Below, piece after piece: positions 54,712 to 64,000 of a stretch of DNA of 64,000 nucleotides. The notes under the pieces are model-generated. The model saw nothing but the letters and a program-made list of their open reading frames with translations, had not been told where the DNA came from and made no database searches. This DNA comes from Gaeumannomyces sp. JS-464. Its lineage: Eukaryota > Ascomycota > Sordariomycetes > Magnaporthales > Magnaporthaceae. A program made the position numbers and the translations under genes. Position 1 is the first letter of the stretch, and each line of letters starts with the position of its first letter. The DNA is taken from assembly GCA_002197995.1 (NCBI GenBank), contig NGZR01000003.1:6882001-6946000 (forward strand). Direction: 5' to 3'.

Positions 54712-55988
54712 GGCGTTGTTTTTTTTTCCAAATTTATAAGCTTGGAAATAACGCGTTATTCTTTTTCGCTGTTATATTTGGTTTTTATAATTTTAAATTT
54801 AGCAATATTTCGTAATATCCGGGGGTACCATTCGGTAACCTTTTATGGAACTAATACGTAGCGCATAATTCGTTATAGTAATACGTTTAATTAACGCTAG
54901 TTTAAAACATATTTTGTTTTATATTGTTTTTTTACGTTCGTTAAAACTTAGCTATTTAGCGGTTACCGTTCCGCTAAAAGCAATTTACTTTAACATAACC
55001 GGTTTAACCGCATTTAAAGCATTTCTCGTTTTTTAAGGTTTGCTTATGCTTTTTTTACTACTTTTATTACTAATACGCGGTTTTTACATTAAAATTTATA
55101 AAGTTTAAATGCCTTTTATAAACCGTGGCTAGTTATTATTTAACCTTTTTTAATTAGCTTTATTAGTTTATACCGCGTTTTTAAAATTATAACCTTTTTT
55201 TTATTATCGTTTATATAATTTATCGCTAATACGAATTATATCCCGCATGTAATTTTTAAAAAACTCCAAGCGATTTTAATTTGTAAATTCGTTTTTTGCG
55301 TTTTCGCATAACTTTTTATAAAAATATAGCATTAACGTAACGTCGTTTTAATTAAGTTTAATACTAATTCGTTAAGAATTTACAACGTATTTAACCGTTG
55401 CTTTTCGCTATTTAAAAGTTAGCAAATCTTTTTTCACGATTCGAGTTTCGTTAATCGCTTTAAACATTGTTTTAACTTTTTTTTAAAGGTTTTAAAATTA
55501 GCGAAAATAATTTAAATAACCTTTTAACTTTTTTTATACCTTTTAAATAATCGCTTTAAGTTAATTAAAACCATTTCTCATTTTACCATTTAGTTTAATA
55601 GTAATATAAACGACTTTTTATTTTTCGTTTACGAATTCCTATTTGTAAAACTTAAAATGGCTTTTACATTTAGTAAAAAACGTTTTAACTTTTCATTTTC
55701 CCTTTTGTAAAGGTTTAATAAGGAAAATTTATACGCGCGGACCGCGATAAACGTATTGTTTTAAATAAAAGCTAATTTCGTAGTAAACTGTTTTACCTCG
55801 GCCTGCTTTTTAAAAAATTCCTTTGCTATAAGTTTAAAAAATCGCGTTATGTTAGTTATATATTAAAGTTGTACTTATTGTTATTACAAACGAAAATCGT
55901 AATTTCCTCCTTTTTAAACTATTTACTACTCCTCGTTATAATGTACTATTTAATCCTTTGGTAAAATGCTAAATAAAATTAGTTAAAA
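54712..55988 (-). pseudogene. Ty3/Gypsy gag remnant, copy 2
   Basis: Second copy of the 46018-47307 segment in the same orientation and order, independently mutated (shared AAGCGGCGTTG start, TTTAGCAATATTTCGTAAT, and the Gag-core region at about 55250-55400). No intact frame. Confidence 0.65.
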
Positions 55989-56577
55989 TGTTACAATTAG
56001 CGGGTTTTGCTTTTAACGTAAAGCGTTTTAAAAGCGGTTTTAAAATAATAGCGCTAATCGGGGGTTTAAAAGCGGGAAACACGTAATTAAAAAGCAACGT
56101 TTAATTACTTGCTTTAAGGGATGTTTAAAAGCTAATTTAAGTTAATTAATACTAAAGTTATAATTAAAGCTATTTAAACATAAAAAACTCCGTTTTTTAT
56201 ATACATTTTTAGTTTTTACGCATACTTTTTCAATTCGTCGTAATTTTTTAAATTACTACGAATTTTTTAAATATTACGCAACTTTTTAATGCAAATTAAA
56301 AGCCTGTTTTTTTAGTCCACCCTTTTTTAATATCCCGCCGTTTAACCTTTTACCCCTTTTTGTTTTTATCGTAACATATATTTGTTATATTATATAGCGA
56401 AAACATTTCTTATAAGGGTTAAATGGTTGTATTTGCTATATCGCATAGCGGATATATTACCCTAATATTACGTAATACCTAATTAATTAAAAAAGGTGCA
56501 ACGTAAAGCTTTTCCTAAGTCGCCCTTTTTTAGCGTCCTGCTATTAAGCCTTTTCACACTTTGTTTTTAATCGTAAC
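55989..56577 (-). mobile_element. LTR remnants next to gag copy 2, with partial duplication
   Basis: Starts TGTTACAATTAG at 55989. A terminus-like TTTTATCGTAACA occurs at 56363-56375 and again, with about 70 bases of similar preceding sequence, at 56565-56577. This suggests one LTR followed by a second truncated or tandem copy of its end. Confidence 0.45.
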
Positions 56578-56589
56578 ATTAAGGCGGCG

Positions 56590-56822
56590 ACCAGCAACTT
56601 TAAACTTTTTCCTTTGCAAGATATTAAAATAAATCGCTTCCGCTTTCGCTTTTTATAAACACTTTCGTAGCTGGATATAACTATCCACTTTGACAAACTG
56701 CTTTTTAGCGTTTGCGAAAAGCTCGTGCTCGTCGCCCAGCGTTTTAATTAAAGCGACGAGGTTTTTTAATATCCGTTTAACCTTAATAATACGCGTTTTG
56801 CTTTTTATAGCCAGCGCCTTTT
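56590..56822 (-). pseudogene. Interrupted repeat-encoded coding remnant
   Basis: A 55-codon Lys-rich frame on the minus strand (KALAIKSKTRIIKVKRILKN, LGDEHELFANAKKQF) is cut at 56822 by the solo LTR. Its likely upstream part lies to the right of 57257. Probably the C-terminal end of a transposase; family not recognised. Confidence 0.4.
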
Positions 56823-57257
56823 TGTTACGACCAGCGTGCAAACCTTAAAAAAAAAAAAGGTCCACACAACGTTTTACCCCACTTTTAAAACGAAAAGCAA
56901 AAGTTACATAATTAAGCAAATTACTTAAAAAGGATTTATAAATTTGTAAAAACTTAAAACAAAGTAATAAATTTAAAAAAAGATTTGCAAATTTGTAAAA
57001 ACTTAAAACGGAATAACAAGTTTAAGCAAAAAAAAAAAAAGAAAACCAGGCATATAAAAAAACGGGTTTCCTGCCTGTTTTAAATAGTTCGGACTAAGTT
57101 TTCGGCATTAGTTAACCTAAGTTAGCTTTAAAGCACCCTTTTAGGGCAAGCAATCCAAACTACTGTTATTAAAGCTTACTAAACCCTTTACAAGCGTACT
57201 ATTTAAAACACCTTTTTTAAACGGCCCTACTTTAAGAATAAAAGCTTAATTGTAACA
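56823..57257 (-). mobile_element. Solo LTR (435 bp) with perfect 5-bp target duplication
   Basis: Plus-strand ends are TGTTACGACCAG and TTAATTGTAACA, so both ends obey TG...CA with short inverted termini (TGTTAC/GTAACA). It is flanked by CTTTT at 56818-56822 and 57258-57262. No internal retroelement sequence adjoins, so this is a solo LTR left by recombination. It contains A-rich tracts near 56848 and 57026. Similar LTRs: 47308-47750 and 61147-61587. Confidence 0.85.
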
Positions 57258-57928
57258 CTTTTAAAAACAAAAAAGGCAGTTTTTTTAGGCTTTCGCAAAT
57301 TGTATTTTAATATTTCGTCCGCATTAAGCTTCTCCTTTTCCGTTTTTACGTTTTCGAGCTTTTAGCGAGCTTTACTAAATCGGCCGAGCTTGGCAAAAAT
57401 GCGAGGCTTTTAATTTACAGTTATAATAAGGATTTTTCCAATCCCGGAGCGGCTTTACCAATAATGGCAGCAAATGTAACAATTATGAATCCCTAATTCC
57501 CGGGCGAACCTAAAAGCTCGGCTATTGCGTCTTTACAGCAACAGGCGGAGTCGTTAAGCAGCCTCCCGTTAACACATTGCCATTCCAGGTCGACAAACCC
57601 CGACGCGTGCGGCATTTTTACTGCCCTCACTTTGATAAACATCAACTGGTCCATTTACATCGCCTCCGAGGCCCTAAGTACGCACTAGCCACAATTGACG
57701 GCCTTGCTGCTAGCTGATAAATTGCAGTCATCCTCTTGCCGATTTTTAACAACATACCATTCCTAGCTGGGTGAAAGCGAAATGACAACAGATCTAATTC
57801 TACCCTGGCGGTGCATAAACAAGCTGGCCCATCATGACCCATCCGATGCCCGCACCACCACGCGTGCGATAACGACGAAAACCACCTCCACCCACTATCG
57901 CTCCGACGTCGTGAGTCGTACCAATCCC
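57258..57928. other. Boundary from RIP DNA to GC-normal island
   Basis: AT-rich to about 57430, then normal composition. Forms the 3' flank of the minus-strand secreted-protein gene. Confidence 0.4.
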
Positions 57929-59289
57929 TTAAGGGTACGCATGATCCAAAAGGGCGAGTTGCTGCAGCTGCTTCACCTTGTTGATATTGGCCTCAAAGCT
58001 CTCAGGAAGGTGGTCTGGTTGTCGGCGCGGAATTTGTTTGTAAGGGCCGTTGCCCTGGCGATGGCGGCGCTGTTCAGAGCAGGGCAGTTGTCTTTGTAGC
58101 CATACTTATTGTATTTCGAGGGCCACGGGCAGCAAGTACCCATGTCCTGGTGCTGCTCGTAGACACTGTCGGACCAGCGGAAGCCCTTCTTGCGGTCGAC
58201 AAAAGCCTGCCGCCTCTTAACTTTGATAGAGTGGAAGCCCTCATCGTCGTACCAGTAACCGTAGCAGAGGTCTTTTGATAGTTCCCTCGAGCGAGTCTTG
58301 AACATCGTGTCAAAGTGCCACTTGTAGCGCTGACGGTAGTCAACGTCAAGCTGCTGGACAACTTGGCGGGCGAATACTTTCAGGTCGCACTGGATGCGGG
58401 CCAGGTCAACGGCGGTGGTATTGGCCCAGCGGTACCTGTAAATAGCCGAAGCGTTAGGGAGTGCACCCAGGCCTGGTTTTACGGAGCATGGGAAACGTGG
58501 GAAGCTTACAGTCCGATTCTCTCTTTGTAGTACGCAATTCGAATGGCAACGATGAGCTGGTACGTCTTAATTGGGACCAACCCGAAGTTCGTGTTCGAGT
58601 TAAGCTTGTTGATGATCCCGAGGGATTCATCAAGCTATCACTAACGGTTTTGTCATCTTCCGCCCTGTTTTCTTGTCAGCACCTGAATGGGGTGCAACAA
58701 CGGGGAGCCCTGGAAATGATGACTTTTTGAGCAATACAAGAGGAGAAGGGATATATGGATAGCCGACTTACCAAAAGGTTGGCCAAGCATCTGGAAACTG
58801 CTCGTACAGACTCGTCGCCGGAAGTAGGCGGAGCTGCTGCCCGACTTGTCTATAAGGGTCTTCGCATCGGACTGGACCACCAGCGATGTTAGCATTAAAA
58901 TTACACCATCTTTCCGATGACCTTTTAAGGTTGGAGAGTAGAAATGGACAAACCTTGTACTCGTTCAAAAAGGCCCCATCGATTGCTACCTGCATGATAT
59001 CTTGTATGGCGGCGAGGGCCTCCGTGGATAGATCGACCATGTTCTTCTTAGCTTCGTCTTGAGGGAAGAGCCACTTCCCGATGCCCTCTAAAATGAGAGA
59101 GCTGAGGATGCCAAGGCCCGCAGAGGTGATCTCCGACACAAAGTCAATGGCGATCTTCTCCTGAGGACGCCGGACCTCTGGAAGCACGGCGGGGACGGTG
59201 CCATTTGCTTTGGGAAGCCAGGCCGGTGGCTCATATGCCAAAGCCGTGGAGAGGCCGAAGCTCATAAGGAGCGCTTTGGAGAAGTGCAT
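57929..59289 (-). CDS. Secreted protein of unknown function with hydrophobic helical N-terminus (possibly toxin-like)
   Basis: Minus strand. Exon 1 is 59289-58954, intron 58953-58872 (GTTTGT, branch GCTAAC, CAG), exon 2 58871-58772 followed by GTAAGT. A third coding block spans about 58640-58500 and a fourth about 58437-57929 after a TTTACAG acceptor. Residues 1-18 are a clear signal peptide (MHFSKALLMSFGLSTALA). The next about 90 residues are predicted helical with a strongly hydrophobic stretch (AGLGILSSLILEGIGKWL), a layout seen in pore-forming proteins. The last exon is aromatic- and Cys-containing (TCCPWPSKYNKYGYKD) and ends in a helical segment. The exon 2/3 junction is not in phase as read, and a short G-run at 58005-58006 breaks the last exon; run-length error is likely. 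I cannot assign a family, and resemblance to insecticidal-type toxins is only structural impression. It sits in a GC-normal island within RIP-mutated DNA. Confidence 0.65.
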
Positions 59290-60187
59290 GGTGACGGATC
59301 GCAGGGCTGGGCCTGGAGATAAACAGGTTGATGGTGGCTGTGGTTGGTGGTGCGGGATATTTCAACGAGAGCGAAGGAGCCGCGACATGGCCATCTTATA
59401 AAGAAAAATGTATTCGGCTATTCAGGGCATTTGCTCTATTAGGAGGCGGGCGGTGTGAGGGCTGCTGTAATGCCCCCCAGCCGTGAAGCTTGAAATTTCA
59501 CCATGGATACATCACCAAGACTAATCGGGTTCATACCTGGGCCAAACGTTGCACTCGCTTGCGCTTACCAGGTATAGGAGCCAGGGAGGTTTGGGGTAGA
59601 CTTGAGTTTCATTGGTATTAGTGCTCACGCCTTGTCAGCAATTTCATTTCAGCCCTACATGGTCCGTTCAGACTTTTCCAGTCAGGTTGCAACCTAAAAT
59701 CTGACTTCGTAAGCGAAGATCCACTTTCAGTTTATATGGAGAAAATGTGCTTACCGAACCCAGTTTTTTTCTCTCTTTCAGCTCTTCGCGTGCGTAGCTG
59801 GGCTGCTTTTCAGCTCTTCGCGTGCTTACACGAGCTGTTCCTCAGCTCTCGGTATGCCCGGATTGATTACGGATTAAGATGCGCCATTGCCTTGGCTATC
59901 TTTCAGCTTTCGGTGTGCCCGAAGCGGTTTTCTTTCTTATGGGCTGTGAGTGCCGTTATGGAGCCCTAACTTCCACGCGTGACCGCTCATCCTCCCGGCA
60001 AGCACATTAACATAAAGACAAAGCGAGGCCGGCACCAGGAAGCCTCCCCTTCTCCGATTCCACAGCGGAATACTCTCATTCGACTTTCTCGATTCGTACA
60101 AAGAAATACCTACCTCTCACATCGTCTTAAACATTGTCGCTTTACGAATCTCTTGATTCTCTCCCGTTATTCTTTCCGTTTGCCCCC
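59290..60187. other. Island intergenic region
   Basis: Divergent promoter between two secreted-protein genes. The only structure is the imperfect minisatellite at 59776-59925. Composition is normal, not RIP-like. Confidence 0.4.
59776..59925 (+). repeat. Imperfect minisatellite, about 32-bp unit
   Basis: TTTCAGCTCTTCGCGTGC occurs at 59776 and about 59808. Decayed versions (CTCAGCTCTCGGTATGCC, TTTCAGCTTTCGGTGTGCCC) occur near 59842 and 59900. Confidence 0.6.
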
Positions 60188-60711
60188 ATGCAGTTGTTTG
60201 CCGCTTTTCTCCTCGCCACGGCGAGCGGCTTGGCCTATGCCCAGCACTCTCACCTGATTGAGCTCTCAGGCGGGAACCCGAGCGCTCGCATAGGCGAAAT
60301 GGCCATTCCCTCGCGAGAATGCGGTAAGCTTCCACCCCATCATTCAGTTGTCTCGGGCTCACGGAGGCGCTTCGGGCCCCTAAGAAGGTCAAAGTCGCTC
60401 TAACACAATGCCGTTTCGCAGTGGACTTAATCCCCTCATGTCTTCAACCATCGGGGGCTATGGATAAAAACCCGACCCATAACCACGTCTGCAAATTCTT
60501 CAAGTATGATACCCGCTCGATCCATGCCAAAAAGCACTCCCCGTTATCCTCCCAATTACTGACAGAGTCCCTAATAGCACCTTCGGCTGCACCGGAACAA
60601 TGCTATTTTGGATCCAAGGCAGCGCGCGCCCAGAGGCGTCTAAGCCTGATTCAGCGGCTCTTAGTGTATGGTGTGACTAGATTCCCGGGCGGCGAGAAAA
60701 GCATATCATGA
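60188..60711 (+). CDS. Small secreted cysteine-containing protein, 141 aa
   Basis: Exons 60188-60323 and 60422-60711 (donor GTAAGC, branch CTAACA, acceptor GCAG); total 426 nt, in frame. Residues 1-19 are a signal peptide (MQLFAAFLLATASGLAYAQ). The mature part starts HSHLIELSGGNPSARIG, followed by IPSREC at the exon junction, then SCLQPSG and HNHVCKFFKYD, and a basic Ser-rich C-terminus with one more Cys. Size, secretion and cysteine content fit a candidate effector; function unknown. It lies about 0.9 kb from the divergent secreted-protein gene and 0.4 kb from a decayed LTR, within the island enclosed by inverted LTRs. Confidence 0.6.
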
Positions 60712-61146
60712 CCGCTGTTCGTGGACATTGGCAGGTTGAAATCATGGGGTGAGGGGAATTTTTACAGTTAAGAGTATTCGGCATACAGCCCGGTGCATAA
60801 ATACCTATCTAAACGAGGAGCTTGGTCCTTGCCCCAGTGCAAGTAAGGTCGTCGCTAAGTTGTTTAACAAAGTTAACGGACCTTTAAGGATGGCCCGCCA
60901 CTTTTTCTCATGCAAGCTGCCGGGTAAGTCCGACTGCCAAGCTAACGGAACATTTTTGCTACCGGAGCCCTATATTAATAAGCAGAAACATCTTATATTT
61001 TTATATCCAGCTTTAATTATATTACAATTGTTAAACTATTTTTTTTTTTTAAGGATTTATTAAGAGACACACCTTTTTTATTAGTCGCACATACTTTTTT
61101 CCAATTTTAGCTTATGCACCGTTTATGCGTTCCGGTTTCGCTGCAT
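60712..61146. other. Possible coding remnant at the island's right edge
   Basis: A plus-strand frame at about 60752-61063 contains protein-like sequence (KLFNKVNGPLRMARHFFSCK, SDCQANGTFLLPEPY) but lacks a proper ATG and runs into AT-rich hydrophobic codons. It could be an exon of a lost secreted-protein gene. Beyond 61000 the DNA is RIP-like. Confidence 0.35.
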
Positions 61147-61587
61147 TGTTACAATTAAGCTTTTATTCTTAAAGTAGGGGCGCTTAAAAGAAGTGTTTTA
61201 AACAGTACGCTTTAACTAGGGGTTTAGTAAACTTAGTAACAATAGTTTGGATTGCTTGCCCAAAAAGGTGCTTTAAAGTTAACTTAGGTTAACTAATGCC
61301 GAAGCTTTAGCTAAAACTATTTAGGACAAGTAGGGAATCCGTTTTTTATATACCTGTTTCCTTGCTTATATTTTTTGCTTAAATTTGTGGTTTTACTTTA
61401 AGTTTTTACAAATTTACAAATTTTGCTTAAATTTGTTACTTTGTTTTAAGTTTTTATAAATTTACAAATCCTATTTAAATAATTTGCTTAGTTACGCAAC
61501 TTTTATATGTTTACGTAATGCGAAGTGGAGGCGTTATTTGGAGCTTTTCCCACTTTATATTTTAAGGTTTATATACTGGTTGTAATA
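61147..61587 (+). mobile_element. LTR (about 441 bp), inverted relative to the 56823 LTR
   Basis: Begins TGTTACAATTAAGC and ends CTGGTTGTAATA (mutated CTGGTCGTAACA). It is the reverse complement of 56823-57257 through most of its length, including the paired TTTACAAATTT-type motifs. Five-base flanks do not match, so an end may be mutated or the copy rearranged. Confidence 0.75.
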
Positions 61588-62555
61588 TTAAGTTTCCCTT
61601 TTTAAGCTAAACTTTTTAACCATATTTTGCTGCCCGCTTTTCGTTAATTAATAAGTACTTTGTTGTTAAAAAAAACTAATGTATTTAGTTAAAGTTAAGT
61701 GCATAAACCCTACTTACCCCGCACTACTTACCTTATATTACTTACTTTGTACTTTGTGGATTTGTGCACAAAGTCGGCCTACAACGTGCTACAGCGCTTA
61801 AGTTAGCCGCTATAAGGCTACTTAATTCACGTACCCTGCACGCGTTAAAGCAAGGGTGAAAAACGCACAAGTTAAATTTAAAAAGAAAAAAAGTGAAAGA
61901 AAGTTTATTTAACGTCGGTAAATCGGGATTTACCAATCCCTGCCTCCCAAAAGGCATACAACGTGCTAGCGCTACTTAAAATTATTTACACCAGGTTATT
62001 ATGCTGCTATCGAAGCGGCTAACAAATTAAACCCGAAGGCATACGGAAGTCGGGCCGCATTCCGGCGCTCTTTGTTAGTAAGCGGGCAATTGGCTATAAA
62101 GCGTATAAACGCCGGGGCGTTATAAGCGTTACGGGTGGTAGTTATGCGTTCGGCCGGCGGGTGTGCCGGAAAAGGGGTAAAGCCGGGTTTAGGGGGGGAG
62201 GTTTTCGAAACCCCTTTTAAGCCTAGCCGGGTATGCAAAAAACTAGCGAGCCTAATGCTAATCCGGGTAAAGTAGCAAATACAAAGGAAAAAGGGTACGA
62301 AAAATAAGGGAAAAGTTGTATATCGGCTTTTTAAAACCCGTTATTATTACCCGGCGATAGTGTAATAAGCCGGAATACCCCCTGTTAGCCACCCCCCTGT
62401 TAACCACTTATTTCCCTATATAAACTAGTAAAAACTTACGGTTTTAACAACGCAATTAAAAATCGAATATAAATCGGAAAAATAAACGGTAATAGTATTA
62501 GTAAAGTTTAAAAGTAAAAATATATAATAAGAATTTATTATAAGTTTTAATATTA
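61588..62555. other. Repeat-derived region containing the inverted partner of the copy-1 insertion
   Basis: About 61925-62220 matches 42600-42955 in reverse orientation (for example GGGCCGCATTCCGGCGCT, then TGTTAGTAAGCGGGCAAT). The rest is AT-rich without coding signal. GC is higher in 62030-62230 than in flanking DNA. Confidence 0.6.
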
Positions 62556-64000
62556 ACGTAGTTTACAAGTAAATGGCGCATATAAATAAGTGGCGCACTT
62601 ACACCCGACCTCCAGTTAATTAACGCGCATGCCAACTTAACAACGCTAAAAATCCATTTAAACTACTCGGAACTGTATATATCGGACGTTTTTACTTCCT
62701 TTTGGCAAATGCGCGCATTATGTCCGGTTTTACCGCACGTGCCACATCGCCGACGAGTCGTCGTCGCCTTTTTTTTTTAACCCTTATAATCGCGCATTTT
62801 TTGCTATAACTGCTTATTTAGGTTTTGCTGGTTTAAAACATTTCGTATTTTTTTAACAATATGTAACCCTTTTTATAAAACACGTGTTTTTTTAGCCTTC
62901 CGGCGTTTGCTTAATGCTTTGTTCGCTTTGCGTAGTGAAACAACTTCGGCTTTAAAAAAAGCCATTTAATGCATTATCGAACTCGTCCTTTTCGCAAATT
63001 GGTTTATAACCGCTAGCATAAATAACGAAAAGCTGCTTCGGTAATTGGAAATTTAAGTTTTAATATATTCGGATTGCGAAGTTACGTTTTTAACTGTTTA
63101 AAGCGTTTTAAAAGTCCAAAGTTCGGCGTTATTTAAAAGCTTTTTCGGGGGAGTTAAAATCCGTAATTTTACATCCAGCTTTTTTAAAACCAAATCCGGA
63201 TTAAAAAGAGCAAAGCTAGCTTTTCGAAAACCTTTTTGGATATTTTTTTCGGTTATAAAATTAAAAAATGCCGCTTTAAACGCCGAAAGGAACTCGATTT
63301 TAATTACGTAACTAATGTGTAACTTTATTAAACTTTTAATTTATTAACCGTACGCTTTTTTTAACGGGTTAAAACATTTAACGTTAAGCGGTTAAAAAAA
63401 GTAAAACGAATGCAAAGGCATATAAAGCGTAATACTGTTATATTTTTAGCAGTAAAGTTCGAAATCCGTCGAATAGTGGCTTTTATATCCGTTTAGCATT
63501 AACAAACGATGGTTGCCTTTTATGCGCGACGTAATATGCTTATTAAAATGCTAAATCCATTTTAAGCTAAGCTCGTTCGTAATTTACCCGTTAACATTCG
63601 TTAAAATAACCTAATCGCGTGAAAAGCCTATTTCCGAATACCAATTAGCTAAATGGTATTGCCTTTTAACGATAATAAAAAAAAATCGCTTAACCGTAAT
63701 AGTTAACCTTTTAAATAACCGTAGCTTATTTCCGGTTATTAAACTAAACCAGCTTTGCTTTATTACGGCTTTCCAATGTTATAATAATTATAACGGTAAC
63801 GATTATGCCTATAAAAAAGCCGGTTTTATCGAAATTGTAAATATCGTTATTTAAAATGCCATATTTGGCTATAATATTTCGCATAAAGTCGAATTACGTA
63901 AAAACGAGCTTGGGATTTTCGCATTTGGCTTTTTAATAATCGTACTTTTAAATTTAACGCGTACCGAGCTTTGCGCGGCGTTTAACGAAGTTCGCGATTT
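62556..64000 (-). mobile_element. Fot1/pogo-type DNA transposon, copy 4, cut by window end
   Basis: Starts ACGTAGTTTACAAGTAAATG after TA (62554-62555) and is collinear with copies 2 and 3 to the last base (the GTTTAACGAAGTTCGCGA motif at the end matches 53390-53410). Transposase is on the minus strand, RIP-damaged. The right TIR lies beyond the window. Confidence 0.88.

Noticed and set aside
1..64000. Secondary-metabolite cluster or CRISPR array
   Set aside because: No PKS, NRPS, terpene-synthase or transcription-factor genes and no regularly spaced direct repeats were seen; CRISPR is not expected in a fungal nuclear genome.

Overview
The window looks like a piece of a filamentous ascomycete (Sordariomycete-type) genome. 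Genes are GC-rich (codon third positions mostly C or G). They carry short introns (70-104 bp) with GTAAGT-like donors and CTAAC/CTGAC-like branch sites. Families such as HET, WSC, cutinase, heme-dependent N-demethylase and ABCG pumps are fungal in flavour. The right third is extremely AT-rich, and its surviving C residues sit mostly in CpG, the footprint expected of repeat-induced point mutation (RIP) with CpA preference. No species can be named from sequence alone.

Left part (1-36.9 kb), gene-bearing. In order: a Ser/Thr-rich WSC-domain wall protein cut by the window start (2-~4726, broken); an NADP-dependent medium-chain oxidoreductase (6367-7614); allantoinase with GATA-factor sites upstream (9434-11104); a full-size ABCG transporter (13093-17440); a tiny mirror-symmetric cysteine-rich secreted protein (18276-18601); a glutathionylspermidine-synthase-like ATP-grasp protein (20372-21903, minus); a second small secreted protein (22928-23275); a membrane-anchored heme-dependent oxidative N-demethylase (24214-25796, minus); a HET-domain pseudogene (26607-28553, minus); a secreted metallophosphoesterase (28910-29977, minus); a five-exon cutinase (31196-32174); a HeLo-like plus four-transmembrane protein (33092-34441); relic coding sequence (34.5-35.8 kb); and a class I glutamine-amidotransferase-like protein (35982-36893, minus). 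These genes do not form an obvious pathway or biosynthetic cluster.

Transition (37-40.8 kb). A 31-base C tract is followed by a heavily broken 5-oxoprolinase/hydantoinase pseudogene. A perfect hairpin with a T-run lies close to the edge of the AT-rich block.

Right part (40.8-64 kb), RIP-ruined transposon graveyard. Four copies of one Fot1/pogo-type DNA transposon (about 1.86 kb, TA target duplications, transposase on the minus strand) are present. One copy is split by a 1.4-kb insertion with a 10-bp target duplication. Two Ty3/Gypsy gag+LTR fragments and several LTRs of about 440 bp also occur, including a solo LTR with a perfect 5-bp target duplication. Between two inverted LTRs lies a small GC-normal island (about 57.4-60.9 kb). 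It holds a four-exon gene for a secreted protein with a hydrophobic helical N-terminus, and a small secreted cysteine-containing protein: an effector-like accessory island.

A recurring oddity: at least nine otherwise convincing coding regions contain single- or double-base frame breaks, most in C/G runs (too short) or A/T runs (too long). In seven of them, restoring the run gives a total CDS length divisible by three. This suggests systematic homopolymer error in the assembly rather than nine independent pseudogenes. The HET gene also has two stop codons in RIP-type contexts and is probably truly dead.
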